From Clostridia bacterium (lineage in GTDB: Bacteria > Bacillota > Clostridia > Oscillospirales > Butyricicoccaceae), in NCBI GenBank assembly GCA_017408985.1, contig JAFQTO010000049.1:1-64000 (forward strand): a stretch of 64,000 nucleotides of DNA. The letters are read 5' to 3'. The notes below the pieces were generated by a model. It saw only the letters and a program-made list of their open reading frames with translations. It had not been told where the DNA came from and did no database searches. Numbering within the stretch: position 1 is the first letter of the stretch; the number at the start of each line of letters is the position of its first letter. This document shows positions 7,162 through 15,381 of this stretch, in pieces. The translations under genes were made by a program, and so were the position numbers.

Positions 7162-8190
7162 TCATATATCCCACAGATGGAGATTCTCTTCTGCGGCCAT
7201 AGTGGCGTAGCAGTTCTGCGAGCTGTCGGCGGTGTTGCCTGCCATAAGCTCATAATAGGCCTGGGCGGCTATCATACTGCCGTTGTCGCCGCACAGTTTA
7301 AGAGGCGGCAGGCACAGTCTGAGGCCGTTTTTGTCGCAGAGATTTTGCAGAGCGGCTCTCAAGGTGCTGTTTGCCGCAACGCCGCCTGCGGCGACTACGG
7401 TTTTTCTGCCCTTTTCCAGTGCGGCGGCGACTACGCGGGGCGCGATAGCCTCGGCAACCGCCTGAGAGATAGACGCGGCAAGGTCGGGAATGATTATCTC
7501 CTCTCCCTTCTGACGGGCGTTATGCACCAGATTGACAGCGGCGGTCTTGACCCCGCTGAAGGAGAAGTCATAGGGGCTGTCGTGTACCTGCGCGCGGGGC
7601 AGCTTGTAGCGGGCGAGGTCACCCTGCTTGCTCAGTCTGTCGATAGCGGCACCGCCGGGGTACTCAAGCCCCAGTATACGGGCGGTCTTGTCAAACGCCT
7701 CGCCTGCCGCATCGTCGCGGGTGGTGCCCAGCACCTTCATCCCGGTGTAGCTCTCAACGTCAATTATGACCGTGTGACCGCCCGACGCCACCAGTGCGGT
7801 AAAGGGCGGCTCAAGGTCGGGGAATGCTATATAATTGGCGGCGATATGGCCGCGGATATGATGTACGGGGACAAAAGGCTTGCCCAGCGCAAGCGCTGCG
7901 GCTTTGGCGAAATTCGCACCCACCAAAAGGGCGCCGATAAGCCCCGGTGCGCAGGTGGCGGCAACGGCATCAAGCTCACTTGCCTGCACGTTTGCCTGCC
8001 TGAGCGCCTGCTCGACCACCAGACTGACCTTTTCGATATGTTTGCGGGATGCTATTTCGGGTACCACGCCGCCGTATTCGGCGTGCATATCCGCCTGAGA
8101 GTACACCACGTCAGCCAGTATCTCACGGCCGTTGCGGCTTATGGCGGCGGCGGTCTCGTCGCAGGAGCTTTCGATAGCCAGAATAAGCAT
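7162..8190 (-). CDS. tsaD: tRNA N6-threonylcarbamoyladenosine transferase TsaD
   Basis: Catalytic subunit that transfers threonylcarbamoyl from its AMP adduct to A37 of ANN-decoding tRNAs, acting with TsaB and TsaE. The 342-residue protein has the ASKHA fold start ILAIESSCDETAAAI, the metal-binding VHHIRGHIAANY, and GGHTVI and CGDNGSMIAA motifs. Its ATG overlaps the rimI stop as TAATG, so the two are translationally coupled. It is the last gene of polA-rimI-tsaD. TsaB and TsaE are encoded 38 kb away at 45780-46870; TsaC is not in the window. Confidence 0.96.
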   Translation of the reverse strand: MLILAIESSCDETAAAISRNGREILADVVYSQADMHAEYGGVVPEIASRKHIEKVSLVVEQALRQANVQASELDAVAATCAPGLIGALLVGANFAKAAALALGKPFVPVHHIRGHIAANYIAFPDLEPPFTALVASGGHTVIIDVESYTGMKVLGTTRDDAAGEAFDKTARILGLEYPGGAAIDRLSKQGDLARYKLPRAQVHDSPYDFSFSGVKTAAVNLVHNARQKGEEIIIPDLAASISQAVAEAIAPRVVAAALEKGRKTVVAAGGVAANSTLRAALQNLCDKNGLRLCLPPLKLCGDNGSMIAAQAYYELMAGNTADSSQNCYATMAAEENLHLWDI

Positions 8191-8651
8191 TATTCATCCT
8201 CCAATGACTTGGTCATAAGTATTGCGTCCTCTGTGGGCAGGCTGTAGTAGTTTTTGCGCCTGCCGACGGGGATAAAGCGGCTTTTTTCGTAAAAAGCACG
8301 GGCAGGGGTATTTCCTTCGCGCACCTCAAGATAGAGCACCGTCACACCCATAGGACGCACGGTCTGCTCAAGCTCAGAAAGCAGCAGGGTGGCTATACCA
8401 AGGCGGCGTGCGTCGGGATGTACTGCGATATTGGTGATATCGCACTGGTCAAGCAATATCCGCGTACCGATATAGCCCAGCACCCGCTCCCCCTCACAAC
8501 ACACGAAATACCTCGACAGAGGGGTATCAAGCTCATCGCGGATGGTATCCTCGCTCCACGGCTCGGAAAAGCACAGCTTCTCTATCTCCGCCATCTGTCT
8601 GACGTGCTCGGGCTTGAGAGGGGTTACTGTGTAGTTATTTTTTTGCATCAT
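8190..8651 (-). CDS. rimI: Ribosomal protein S18 alanine N-acetyltransferase RimI
   Basis: GNAT-fold acetyltransferase of 153 residues. It acetylates the N-terminal alanine of S18 in enterobacteria; firmicute members may have wider targets. The acetyl-CoA loop shows as NIAVHPDARRLGIATLLL, with LEVREGNTPARAFYEKSRF following. It overlaps the end of polA by 17 bases and the tsaD start by one base, consistent with a co-translated operon. The rpsR gene encoding S18 is in this window at 36455. Confidence 0.9.
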   Translation of the reverse strand: MMQKNNYTVTPLKPEHVRQMAEIEKLCFSEPWSEDTIRDELDTPLSRYFVCCEGERVLGYIGTRILLDQCDITNIAVHPDARRLGIATLLLSELEQTVRPMGVTVLYLEVREGNTPARAFYEKSRFIPVGRRKNYYSLPTEDAILMTKSLEDE

Positions 8652-11262
8652 ACCAGTTTTCTCCCGTGCTGACCTCTGCCGTCAGCCTGACGCTGAGGCT
8701 GCAGGCGTTTTCCATTTCTTCTTTAAGGAGTGTTTTGACCTGCTCAAGCTCCTCGGGAGGACACTCAAGTATCAGCTCGTCGTGCACCTGCAGAATCAGT
8801 CGGGTGCGCAGAGCCTCTCTCTCAAGGCGCTGATGGACCCGTATCATCGCTATCTTAATGATATCGGCGGCTGTTCCCTGAATAGGTGCGTTGAGCGCCA
8901 CACGCTGACCGAAGGCACGGACGTTGAAATTGCTGGATCTGAGTTCGGGCAGGTATCTGCGTCTGCCGTAAACGGTGGACACGAAGCCGTCCTGCTCGGC
9001 ACGGAGCTTGATATCATCCATATAGTTTTTTACACCGCTGTAGTGATCCAGATAGGCGCTTATATAGCTTTGGGCTTCTTTGAACGACACGCCGATATCC
9101 TCGCCGAGAGAATGGGCGGACATACCGTATACTATGCCGAAGTTGACGGCTTTTGCCCGTGAACGGAGCAGAGGCGTGATCTCAGAGGCAGGCAGGTCAA
9201 ACACCTGACTTGCGGTGGCGGTGTGGATGTCCTCACCGTTTCTGAACGCCTGTATCATAGACCCGTCGCCTGCGATATGTGCCAGCAGGCGCAGTTCGAT
9301 CTGACTGTAGTCGGCATCCACCAGCACCCAACCCTCTCTGGGCACGAAACTCTTGCGTATCTCGGCGCCCAGCTCCTGCCTGATAGGGATATTCTGCAGA
9401 TTAGGCTCGGTGCTGGACAGTCTGCCCGTAGCGGTGACCGTCTGATTGAATCTGCCGTATACCCTGCCCGTGGGGCGCAGAGCTTTGAGCAGGCCCTCCA
9501 CGTAGGTGGATTTGAGCTTGGTCAGCTTGCGGTAATCGAGTATTTTGGAAACGATGGGATGGTTGTGTTTGAGTTTTTCCAGAGTTTCGGCGTTGGTGGT
9601 GTGGCCCGTGCGGTTTTTCTTACCCGGGGAAAGCTGAAGCTTATCGTAGAGTATCTCGCTGAGCTGTTTGGGCGAGGCTATGTTGAACCTCTCCCCTGCC
9701 AGCTCGTATATCTCGCTCTCAAGCCGGTCGATATCGCCCGTGATACTCTCACCGAACCTGACAAGATGATCTTTGTTTACGCCTACGCCCTCGTACTCCA
9801 TATAAGCCAGCACGCGGCTGAGAGGTATCTCCATATCAAAAAGCAGGGAGCTCATCTGAGTTTTGTCCAGCTCGGCTGTAAGCGCTTTGGTCAGCGCGTG
9901 CCCAGCGGCAGCGTAAAATGACAGCGCGCTCAGCGCCCGCTCCCCGCCGCCCAGCAGGTCAAAGGCATCGTCGTCCTCAAACACGGGGTCGGGCAGAGTG
10001 GTGTCCAAATAGCGCAAAGCAAGGGTCTTGATATCGTAATTGCCTGCCAGCGGGTCAAGCAGATAGCCTGCCAGCGCGCTGTCAAAGGCTATCTGAGGCA
10101 GACTGCAGCCTGCCCGAAGCAGCTCGGACAGCAGGGATTTGCTGTTGTTTATGCAGACCCGTTTATCGCTGAGTGCGTCAAACAGATCTTTGATCACCTC
10201 TCCCAGCTGCATAACGGTGAACACGTAGCAGGCTTCGTCGGTGCAGAGTGCGCCTGCGGAAAACGCTTTGTTGATGACCAGCGCGGCAGGAGTGTCAAGC
10301 TCCTGCGCTATGCCGATAAGGGCATCCCGCGAGCCTACATACACTACTTCGGGCATCTTGAAGGTGTGTATCTCGTGCTTGGTCCGGGACGGGGTCAGGT
10401 GCATACGTCTGATGATGCTGTCGAGCCCCAGCGCTTTAAGTCTGTCAAACAGCTTGTCGTTGTCCACGCCCTGAAGGGTCAGCTTGTCGGGAGTGACGGG
10501 CACGGGTGCCTCCAGACAGCCGGTGGCAAGCCAATAGCTGAGATATGCCATATCCTTGTTGTCGGTCAGGCGCTTACGCATATTGGGGGTAAGTGAGGTA
10601 TCGTCTAAATTGGCGTAGATATTGTCAAGGCTGCCGAATCGGCACAACAGAGTGAGCGCGCCCTTCTCTCCTATGCCGCGCACACCGGGGATATTGTCGG
10701 AGGAGTCGCCCATAAGCGCCTTCATATCCACTATTTTGTCGGGGGTCAGACCGCAGTATTTGTCGGCAAATACCTGCTCGTCGTACACCTCGGTACTGGT
10801 CACGCCCAGTCGGCTGATAACAAGGGCGACCTTGGCGCCCTGAGCGATAAACTGCAGGCTGTCGCGGTCGCCCGTGACAATGACGCACTCCATACCGCAC
10901 TCGCGGCACTCTCTGGCAAGGGTACCCAAAAGGTCGTCAGCCTCAAAACCCTCCGCCTCCAGCCGAGGCACGCCCATATAATCCAGCATCTCCTTGATAA
11001 CGGGCATCTGAGCTTTGAGCTCTTCGGGCATAGGCTTGCGCTGTGCCTTGTACTGCTCAAACTCGATATGCCTGAAGGTCTTGGCGTGGACGTCAAAACA
11101 GACGCACACGCAATCGGGCTTATGCTCGTCAAGCAGCTTGAGATACATATTAAGAAAACCGTATACGGCATTGGTGGGCTCACCCTTGGGCGAGGTCAGC
11201 GGCCGCACTCCGTAAAAAGCGCGGTTTACAAGGCTGTTGCCGTCTATTGCCAGCAGTTTCAT
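8635..11262 (-). CDS. polA: DNA polymerase I
   Basis: Gap-filling and primer-removing polymerase, 875 residues. The N-terminal 5'-nuclease domain (about 1-290) shows LAIDGNSLVNRAFYG and the helix-3-turn-helix GDSSDNIPGVRGIGEKGA. The middle 3'-5' exonuclease domain lacks the usual acidic metal ligands and is probably inactive in proofreading, as in Taq and Bst enzymes. The polymerase domain carries motif A (DADYSQIELRLLAH), motif B (RSRAKAVNFGIVYGM) and motif C (VHDELI). The ATG at 11262 follows AGGAG by nine bases; a TTG three codons up is too close to that site. First gene of polA-rimI-tsaD. Confidence 0.96.
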   Translation of the reverse strand: MKLLAIDGNSLVNRAFYGVRPLTSPKGEPTNAVYGFLNMYLKLLDEHKPDCVCVCFDVHAKTFRHIEFEQYKAQRKPMPEELKAQMPVIKEMLDYMGVPRLEAEGFEADDLLGTLARECRECGMECVIVTGDRDSLQFIAQGAKVALVISRLGVTSTEVYDEQVFADKYCGLTPDKIVDMKALMGDSSDNIPGVRGIGEKGALTLLCRFGSLDNIYANLDDTSLTPNMRKRLTDNKDMAYLSYWLATGCLEAPVPVTPDKLTLQGVDNDKLFDRLKALGLDSIIRRMHLTPSRTKHEIHTFKMPEVVYVGSRDALIGIAQELDTPAALVINKAFSAGALCTDEACYVFTVMQLGEVIKDLFDALSDKRVCINNSKSLLSELLRAGCSLPQIAFDSALAGYLLDPLAGNYDIKTLALRYLDTTLPDPVFEDDDAFDLLGGGERALSALSFYAAAGHALTKALTAELDKTQMSSLLFDMEIPLSRVLAYMEYEGVGVNKDHLVRFGESITGDIDRLESEIYELAGERFNIASPKQLSEILYDKLQLSPGKKNRTGHTTNAETLEKLKHNHPIVSKILDYRKLTKLKSTYVEGLLKALRPTGRVYGRFNQTVTATGRLSSTEPNLQNIPIRQELGAEIRKSFVPREGWVLVDADYSQIELRLLAHIAGDGSMIQAFRNGEDIHTATASQVFDLPASEITPLLRSRAKAVNFGIVYGMSAHSLGEDIGVSFKEAQSYISAYLDHYSGVKNYMDDIKLRAEQDGFVSTVYGRRRYLPELRSSNFNVRAFGQRVALNAPIQGTAADIIKIAMIRVHQRLEREALRTRLILQVHDELILECPPEELEQVKTLLKEEMENACSLSVRLTAEVSTGENWYDAKK

Positions 11263-11372
11263 AACTATCAACTCCTATTCTATATATTTTAGCACAAACG
11301 GGGTGATTTTTGTATATATAATAAGGTGTTTTTTGGCGGCAATAATTTTTTGAGAAATATTGCAAAAAAGTC

Positions 11373-11400
11373 TTGACATTTGCGTCAAAACGGGTATAAT
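11373..11400 (+). promoter_or_regulatory. Promoter of tRNA-Gln
   Basis: TTGACA (11373-11378) and a perfect TATAAT (11395-11400) are 16 bases apart, 30 bases upstream of the tRNA gene. Confidence 0.8.
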
Positions 11401-11430
11401 AGTTAGTGCGTCAAGAAAACAACAGAATAT

Positions 11431-11504
11431 AGCGGATTTGTGTAAAGGTAGCACGACAGATTCTGGATCTGTTTGTCAGGGTTCGAATCCTTGATCCGCT
11501 GCCA
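11431..11504 (+). tRNA. tRNA-Gln (CTG anticodon)
   Basis: A 74-base cloverleaf folds well. The acceptor stem is AGCGGAT/ATCCGCT, the D arm lies around TAAAGGTAG, the anticodon stem is ACAGA/TCTGT with loop TTCTGGA, the T arm is CAGGG-TTCGAAT-CCTTG, the discriminator is G, and CCA is encoded. The anticodon CTG reads CAG codons. It has its own promoter and a strong terminator directly after, so it is a single-gene unit. Confidence 0.93.
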
Positions 11505-11505
11505 T

Positions 11506-11541
11506 GAAAAACGACAAGTTTCGACAGAAACTTGTCGTTTT
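11506..11541 (+). terminator. Terminator after tRNA-Gln
   Basis: The long perfect stem AAAACGACAAGTTTC-gaca-GAAACTTGTCGTTTTT starts two bases after the CCA end. A slightly diverged copy of the same hairpin lies at 11777-11812. Confidence 0.9.
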
Positions 11542-11543
11542 TC

Positions 11544-11712
11544 AATGATATCCGTTCCTGCCGGAACGGGTGATATATCTTCGATATGATATCCACCTGC
11601 GGTGGGTGATATATGCCTGCGGCATATGAAGGAACGGATATTATATCATGCTTGCGCAGCAAGTATATCATACGGCGGAAGCCGTATATCATATTGCGTA
11701 GCAATATATCAT
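11544..11712. repeat. Tandem mini-hairpin repeat array (ATATCAT linkers)
   Basis: Six or seven short hairpins are joined by TGATAT or ATATCAT linkers: CCGTTCC/GGAACGG, ATATC/GATAT, CCACC/GGTGG, ATGCC/GGCAT, CTTGC/GCAAG, ATACGGC/GCCGTAT and ATATTGC/GCAATAT. Loops are 3-4 bases (TGC, GCA, GGAA, GTA). Stem sequences differ while pairing is kept. A later GGAACGGAT can also pair with the first stem, so the array could fold on a larger scale. It is the same family as 5-110 and holds no gene. Confidence 0.7.
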
Positions 11713-11713
11713 T

Positions 11714-11808
11714 TTTGTGAGAGTTCGAATTCATACGAAAAACAGCCCAAAATATCTTTTTTGTAGCCCATAGACAAAAAACGACAATCTTCGACAGAAG
11801 GTTGTCGT
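11714..11808 (+). repeat. Degenerate copy of the tRNA 3' end and terminator
   Basis: TTTGTGAGAGTTCGAATTC (11714-11732) matches 16 of 19 positions of the tRNA-Gln T-arm region at 11472-11490. About 45 bases later a hairpin CGACAATCTTC-gaca-GAAGGTTGTCG (11782-11808) is a diverged copy of the tRNA terminator. Together they look like an old duplication of the tRNA 3' end, such as a decayed attachment-site copy. Confidence 0.45.
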
Positions 11809-11815
11809 TTTTACT

Positions 11816-11897
11816 TTTTCACTTTTCACTCTTCACTTTTCACTAAAACCTCTTGTCGTTTTTTGGCAAGTAATAAGTAATAGTGAATAGTGAAAAG
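11816..11897. repeat. Inverted repeat of CTTTTCACT/AGTGAAAAG motifs
   Basis: The left arm (11816-11845) repeats TTCACT three times; the right arm (11871-11897) carries TAATAGTGAATAGTGAAAAG, complementary to it. The 25-base gap contains another TTGTCGTTTT. It resembles the low-complexity inverted repeats that pepper clostridial intergenic DNA. No gene. Confidence 0.5.
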
Positions 11898-11910
11898 GTG
11901 CTAAAGATTT

Positions 11911-12099
11911 GTGGATAATGTAAAAAATGACGTATATTACGTCAAGAAAATGCTCAAGGATATCATATTTATTACGGAAAAAACCGAGGGCATAACACTT
12001 GACTATCCGGAAAAGAACGAAGTGCTCTGTGATTCGGTTCTTTTTCGCCTGATACAGATATCCTAAAATGCCGCAAAGCTGACTCAGCCGTTCAAAGAG
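11911..12099 (+). pseudogene. Broken HepT-like (DUF86) toxin fragment
   Basis: From a GTG at 11911 the frame reads KNDVYYVKKMLKDIIFITEK then TEGITLDYPEKNEVLCDSV and FRLIQIS. This is the N-terminal half of HepT-like DUF86 proteins, the ribonuclease partners of MNT-type nucleotidyltransferases. Codon 52 is TAA where the family has Glu (RLIQIS-E-NAAKL). After the stop the frame continues NAAKLTQPFKE for 11 codons and then loses similarity. The gene is therefore both nonsense-mutated and 3'-truncated. No MNT antitoxin gene is adjacent. AAAGGTG lies nine bases before the GTG. Confidence 0.7.
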
Positions 12100-12162
12100 T
12101 GCTGCACAGAGAATAGTATGATTCTCCCCTTGTTTTCCCGCAAAAAATCCCGTTTTCCCTAT

Positions 12163-12190
12163 TGCAATTTTGCGTTCTCTTTGCTATAAT
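12163..12190 (+). promoter_or_regulatory. Promoter of the flavodoxin-rubredoxin gene
   Basis: TTGCAA (12163-12168), 16 bases, then TATAAT (12185-12190), 40 bases before the start of the gene at 12230. Confidence 0.6.
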
Positions 12191-12229
12191 ATACCCAAAC
12201 AGTAGATTATATACTCGGGAGGATAAAAT

Positions 12230-12871
12230 ATGAACAATGTTATAGTAACTTATGAGACTTTTCACGGCAGCGCAAAGAAGATCGCGCAGATTATTTCGGA
12301 CAAGCTTGAGTGCAAGTGCATCAACATCGACACGCCTTTTGAGGCAGAGGATCTGGCGCAGACAGACACTCTTATTATGGTCTTTAATTTCCGCGGGCCT
12401 TATACCGCGCAGCTGAGCAAGCTCTATCTCAGCCGCGCAGGCAAGCAGCTGAAAAACAAGAATCTCATTCTCGTCGGCGAGGGTCTGTTCTCCGAAAAAG
12501 AGTTCCCCATCGTTGCAGGCGAGATACACGAGCTTGCGCCCTCAAAGGCTTTCAAGACCTATTTTGTCAAGGGACAGCTGCGGGTTGACACTCTGTTTCC
12601 CGAGGAGCGCGCTCTGCTCAAAAAATTCAGCGAGCTTACCGGTATGCAGATAGTGGATATGGGTCAGCTTGACCTTGACAAAGCCGCTGAGGTGGCGCAG
12701 GATATCGAGGCGCTTCTGGCAACTGCGGAGTTTGCGCCCGTAAAGGATGCGTCCCCCGAGAGTGAGACCAAGTGGATATGCACCGTATGCGGATATATCC
12801 ACACGGGCGACACCCCTCCCGAAAAATGCCCCCTCTGCGGCGTGGGCGCCGACCGATTCAAGAAGCAGTAA
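12230..12871 (+). CDS. Flavodoxin-rubredoxin fusion protein
   Basis: A 213-residue electron carrier. Residues 1-165 form a flavodoxin-like domain starting [19 protein letters not shown], where the THGSA-like loop should hold the FMN phosphate. It resembles the flavodoxin_5/HemG type. The last 35 residues, [20 protein letters not shown] through [11 protein letters not shown], carry two CxxC pairs and are a rubredoxin-like iron domain of the rubrerythrin type. The fusion would pass electrons from FMN to iron or the reverse within one chain, perhaps for oxygen or peroxide reduction. GGGAGG precedes the ATG. It is followed 29 bases later by a PHP gene. Confidence 0.85.
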   Translation: MNNVIVTYETFHGSAKKIAQIISDKLECKCINIDTPFEAEDLAQTDTLIMVFNFRGPYTAQLSKLYLSRAGKQLKNKNLILVGEGLFSEKEFPIVAGEIHELAPSKAFKTYFVKGQLRVDTLFPEERALLKKFSELTGMQIVDMGQLDLDKAAEVAQDIEALLATAEFAPVKDASPESETKWICTVCGYIHTGDTPPEKCPLCGVGADRFKKQ

Positions 12872-12900
12872 CCGCCCGTTAAAGGCTCGGGAGGCATGAG

Positions 12901-13737
12901 ATGATAATTCATTCGGACTGGCATATACATTGTGAGGCGTCCTACGACTCCACCCTGCCCCTCAGCGAGATTGCCGAGGCTGCTCAAAAATACGGGTTCA
13001 CAAAAATGGGCATCACCGACCATCTCAACCTGAACGACGAAAAATATTGGGGCTGTATCCGTGATTCGGCAGCAAAGGTCGGAGAATTTCAAAAGACCCA
13101 TCCCAATTTTGTTCTCGGTGTGGAGCTGACCCCCATAAGTCAGCCTATGTATGACTATATTGCTATTCACGGCAGCCGCGAGGGATACACAGGCCCTCAG
13201 TCGGACACACCCTACCCTATCAATCTGCCCGCCACCAAGGAAGAGCTGACCACTCTGGGCATTCGCTACGCCATCGGCGCCAGCCACTGGCGGATAGACC
13301 GCGCGGGAGCGAGGGAGCTTCCTCTCGATATGGAGGAGAATATCCGTGAGTGGTACCGTCAGCAGCTTTGGCTGGCCTGCGACGAGCGTGTTACTGTGCT
13401 GGGCCACCCCTGGTATCACGGCAAGCAGCTTTGGTACGACGATTTTTCACGCATACCCCGCTCCATGAATGCAGATATCATTGCCGCACTCAAACAAAAC
13501 GGCAAGTATATCGAGTGTGCCGCAGGGTTCTTCCGCTCTCCTCACGCCACCGAAAAATTCAAGCATCAGTACGCCGAGTTTTTGCGTGAGGCGTTTGAGT
13601 ACGGCGTCCCCGTCACGTACAGCTCGGACTCTCACAACACCTACACAGACAAGCACACCAACGCCGAAAGCTATCTGCTTGAGGCAGGTTTCCGTGACGG
13701 TGACATTGTCGAAATAGCAGAAAAAGACCTGTGGTGA
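12901..13737 (+). CDS. PHP-domain phosphoesterase
   Basis: A 278-residue protein of the polymerase and histidinol phosphatase (PHP) metal-dependent family. Metal ligands are visible in HSDWHIHCEASYDS near the N-terminus, ITDHLNL, GASHW and VTYSSDSHNT near the C-terminus. Histidinol-phosphate phosphatase is possible but no his genes are nearby, so the substrate is open. It is probably co-transcribed with the flavodoxin-rubredoxin gene, and a terminator overlaps its last codons. Two further PHP proteins are encoded at 20047 and 21673. Confidence 0.8.
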   Translation: MIIHSDWHIHCEASYDSTLPLSEIAEAAQKYGFTKMGITDHLNLNDEKYWGCIRDSAAKVGEFQKTHPNFVLGVELTPISQPMYDYIAIHGSREGYTGPQSDTPYPINLPATKEELTTLGIRYAIGASHWRIDRAGARELPLDMEENIREWYRQQLWLACDERVTVLGHPWYHGKQLWYDDFSRIPRSMNADIIAALKQNGKYIECAAGFFRSPHATEKFKHQYAEFLREAFEYGVPVTYSSDSHNTYTDKHTNAESYLLEAGFRDGDIVEIAEKDLW

Positions 13738-13757
13738 TACCACGGGTCTTGATTTTT
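13727..13757 (+). terminator. Terminator at the end of the PHP gene
   Basis: The stem AAGACCTGTGG-tgata-CCACGGGTCTT followed by GATTTTT overlaps the stop codon of the PHP gene and the -35 box of the next promoter. Confidence 0.65.
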
Positions 13758-13777
13758 AGCATCAGCATTGATATAAT
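13749..13777 (+). promoter_or_regulatory. Promoter of coaX
   Basis: TTGATT (13749-13754), 17 bases, TATAAT (13772-13777), 34 bases before the coaX start. Confidence 0.6.
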
Positions 13778-13810
13778 GTACTGGATATGATGCAGAAAGG
13801 ACGGGAACAA

Positions 13811-14578
13811 ATGACTCTGACCATTGACATAGGAAACAGCACCATAGTAATGGGCGGTTTTCGCGATAATGAGCTGCGGTTCGTTTCCCGTCTGTCCACC
13901 GACTGCTCCAAGACCGAGGACGAATACGCGGTCAGGCTGCTTGAGGCCCTTTCTCTGCACGGCATCGACAAATCCGAGATAAACGGCGCTATCGTGTCCT
14001 CGGTTGTACCGCCCCTTAATTCGGTCATCAAAAAGGCGCTGGAGTTTATATTCCGCACCCCGCCCCTTTTCGTAGGGCCGGGCATCAAGACGGGCATCGG
14101 GATACATTGCGACACGCCCTCGTCGGTTGGTGCCGACCTGATAGCCGCCTGCGTTGCCGCACACAACATCTACGGCAGTCCCGCACTTATTATTGATATG
14201 GGTACAGCCACCAAGATGACCGTGGTCAATCAGAAGGGCGCGTTTATAGGCACCTCCATTATCCCCGGTGTGCTGATGGGACTCAACGCTCTTGCCGACG
14301 GTACGGCACAGCTGCCCAAAATAAGTCTGGAAGTTCCCCACAGCGTTATCGAGAAGAACACCGCCGACTGTATGCGTTCGGGCGTGCTTTACGGCAACGC
14401 CAGTATGATAGACGGGATGATAGACCGCATCAACCTTGAGTTCGGGCAGGTGCTGCCCGTATACGCCACGGGTGGGCTTGCAGAGCTTATCATACCTATG
14501 TGCAACCACGCCATAACCATCGACGAGCATCTGGTGCTGAAGGGTCTCAACATTCTGTATCAGAAGAACAAAAACTGA
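13811..14578 (+). CDS. coaX: Type III pantothenate kinase
   Basis: Phosphorylates pantothenate, the first step of coenzyme A synthesis. The 255-residue ASKHA-fold protein begins with the phosphate loop MTLTIDIGNSTIVMGGF. It has the pantothenate-binding VGADLIAACVAAH and the second ATP motif LIIDMGTATKMTVV. I start at the ATG at 13811, which AAAGGA precedes with good spacing; an ATG eight codons upstream lies before that site. About 95 bases downstream is an ECF S component, which suggests a shared role in pantothenate salvage. Confidence 0.93.
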   Translation: MTLTIDIGNSTIVMGGFRDNELRFVSRLSTDCSKTEDEYAVRLLEALSLHGIDKSEINGAIVSSVVPPLNSVIKKALEFIFRTPPLFVGPGIKTGIGIHCDTPSSVGADLIAACVAAHNIYGSPALIIDMGTATKMTVVNQKGAFIGTSIIPGVLMGLNALADGTAQLPKISLEVPHSVIEKNTADCMRSGVLYGNASMIDGMIDRINLEFGQVLPVYATGGLAELIIPMCNHAITIDEHLVLKGLNILYQKNKN

Positions 14579-14672
14579 ATACACGTTCATTGTATATTAC
14601 CGCGACAGCGGATAATATAAAAATATTTTTATGCGTTGTACCGCAAAAGCGGACGACAGCAAGGAGGAAATT

Positions 14673-15263
14673 ATGAACACAAAAACCATCAGAAAAGGGC
14701 AAACCGAAAAGCTCGCGCTTATGGCATTGCTCACAGCCCTCGTCGCCGTTCTGTCGTATTTCGGCGGATTTGTCAAGATCGGCAGCCTGGCATCCATCTC
14801 CCTGACCCTTATCCCCGTAGTCCTCGGCTCGGCTCTGTGCGGCCCTCTGTGGGGCGGCTGGCTGGGTGCAGTTTCCGGTCTGGTATTCTTTGCCACCCCC
14901 GACGCCGCATTCTGGTTCGGAATGAGCATCCCCGGCACCATCATCACCGTTATGATCAAGGGCTTTATGGCAGGCCTGTGCGCAGGTCTTGTATATAACC
15001 TGCTCAAGAACAAAAACCGCTATCTGGCAGTTTTGGTCGCAGCAGTCGTTGCACCCGTTGTCAACACCGGCATCTTTATCGGCGGCTGTTTCGTATTCTT
15101 TATGGATGCACTCAGAAACGGCTCCGCAGCAGAGGGTATGTCTATTGCGGCATATCTGATAGTATTCTTCGTCGGTCTCAACTTTGTGTTTGAGCTGCTG
15201 GCAAACATCATCCTCTCCCCCGCTCTTTTGAGAATACTCAACATCAGAGAGAAGAAAAACTGA
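14673..15263 (+). CDS. ECF transporter S component, possibly pantothenate
   Basis: Integral membrane protein of about 196 residues with five to six hydrophobic helices, the size and pattern of ECF substrate-binding subunits. The N-terminal KLALMALLTALVAVLSYFG and the VVLGSALCGPLWGGWLGA loop are typical. AAGGAGG lies just before the ATG at 14673. No EcfA or EcfT is adjacent, as usual for group II systems that share a common energising module. Position after coaX suggests pantothenate as substrate; this is inference from context, not from binding-site residues. Confidence 0.8.
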   Translation: MNTKTIRKGQTEKLALMALLTALVAVLSYFGGFVKIGSLASISLTLIPVVLGSALCGPLWGGWLGAVSGLVFFATPDAAFWFGMSIPGTIITVMIKGFMAGLCAGLVYNLLKNKNRYLAVLVAAVVAPVVNTGIFIGGCFVFFMDALRNGSAAEGMSIAAYLIVFFVGLNFVFELLANIILSPALLRILNIREKKN

Positions 15264-15307
15264 ACATACCCCGTATTCTTATACCCCCATCGATCCTTTG
15301 ATATCAA

Positions 15308-15335
15308 AAGCGGTGAGCATTTTTGCTCACCGCTT
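15308..15335. terminator. Bidirectional terminator, ECF S component / 5'-nucleotidase
   Basis: The perfect stem AAGCGGTGAGCA-tttt-TGCTCACCGCTT lies between two convergent genes. The T run is better on the minus strand. Confidence 0.75.
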
Positions 15336-15381
15336 ATTTATTGTGTCTGTACGTATTTTGCGCGCCGCAGGCTCTTTTTTG

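Noticed and set aside
11544..11712. CRISPR array
   Set aside because: The repeated part is only the 6-8 base linker, the variable part is self-complementary, and there are no cas genes.
11411..11734. A 107-codon minus-strand frame
   Set aside because: It runs across the tRNA-Gln gene and the hairpin array; the peptide with SRIRTLTNRSRICR is the usual translation of a tRNA.
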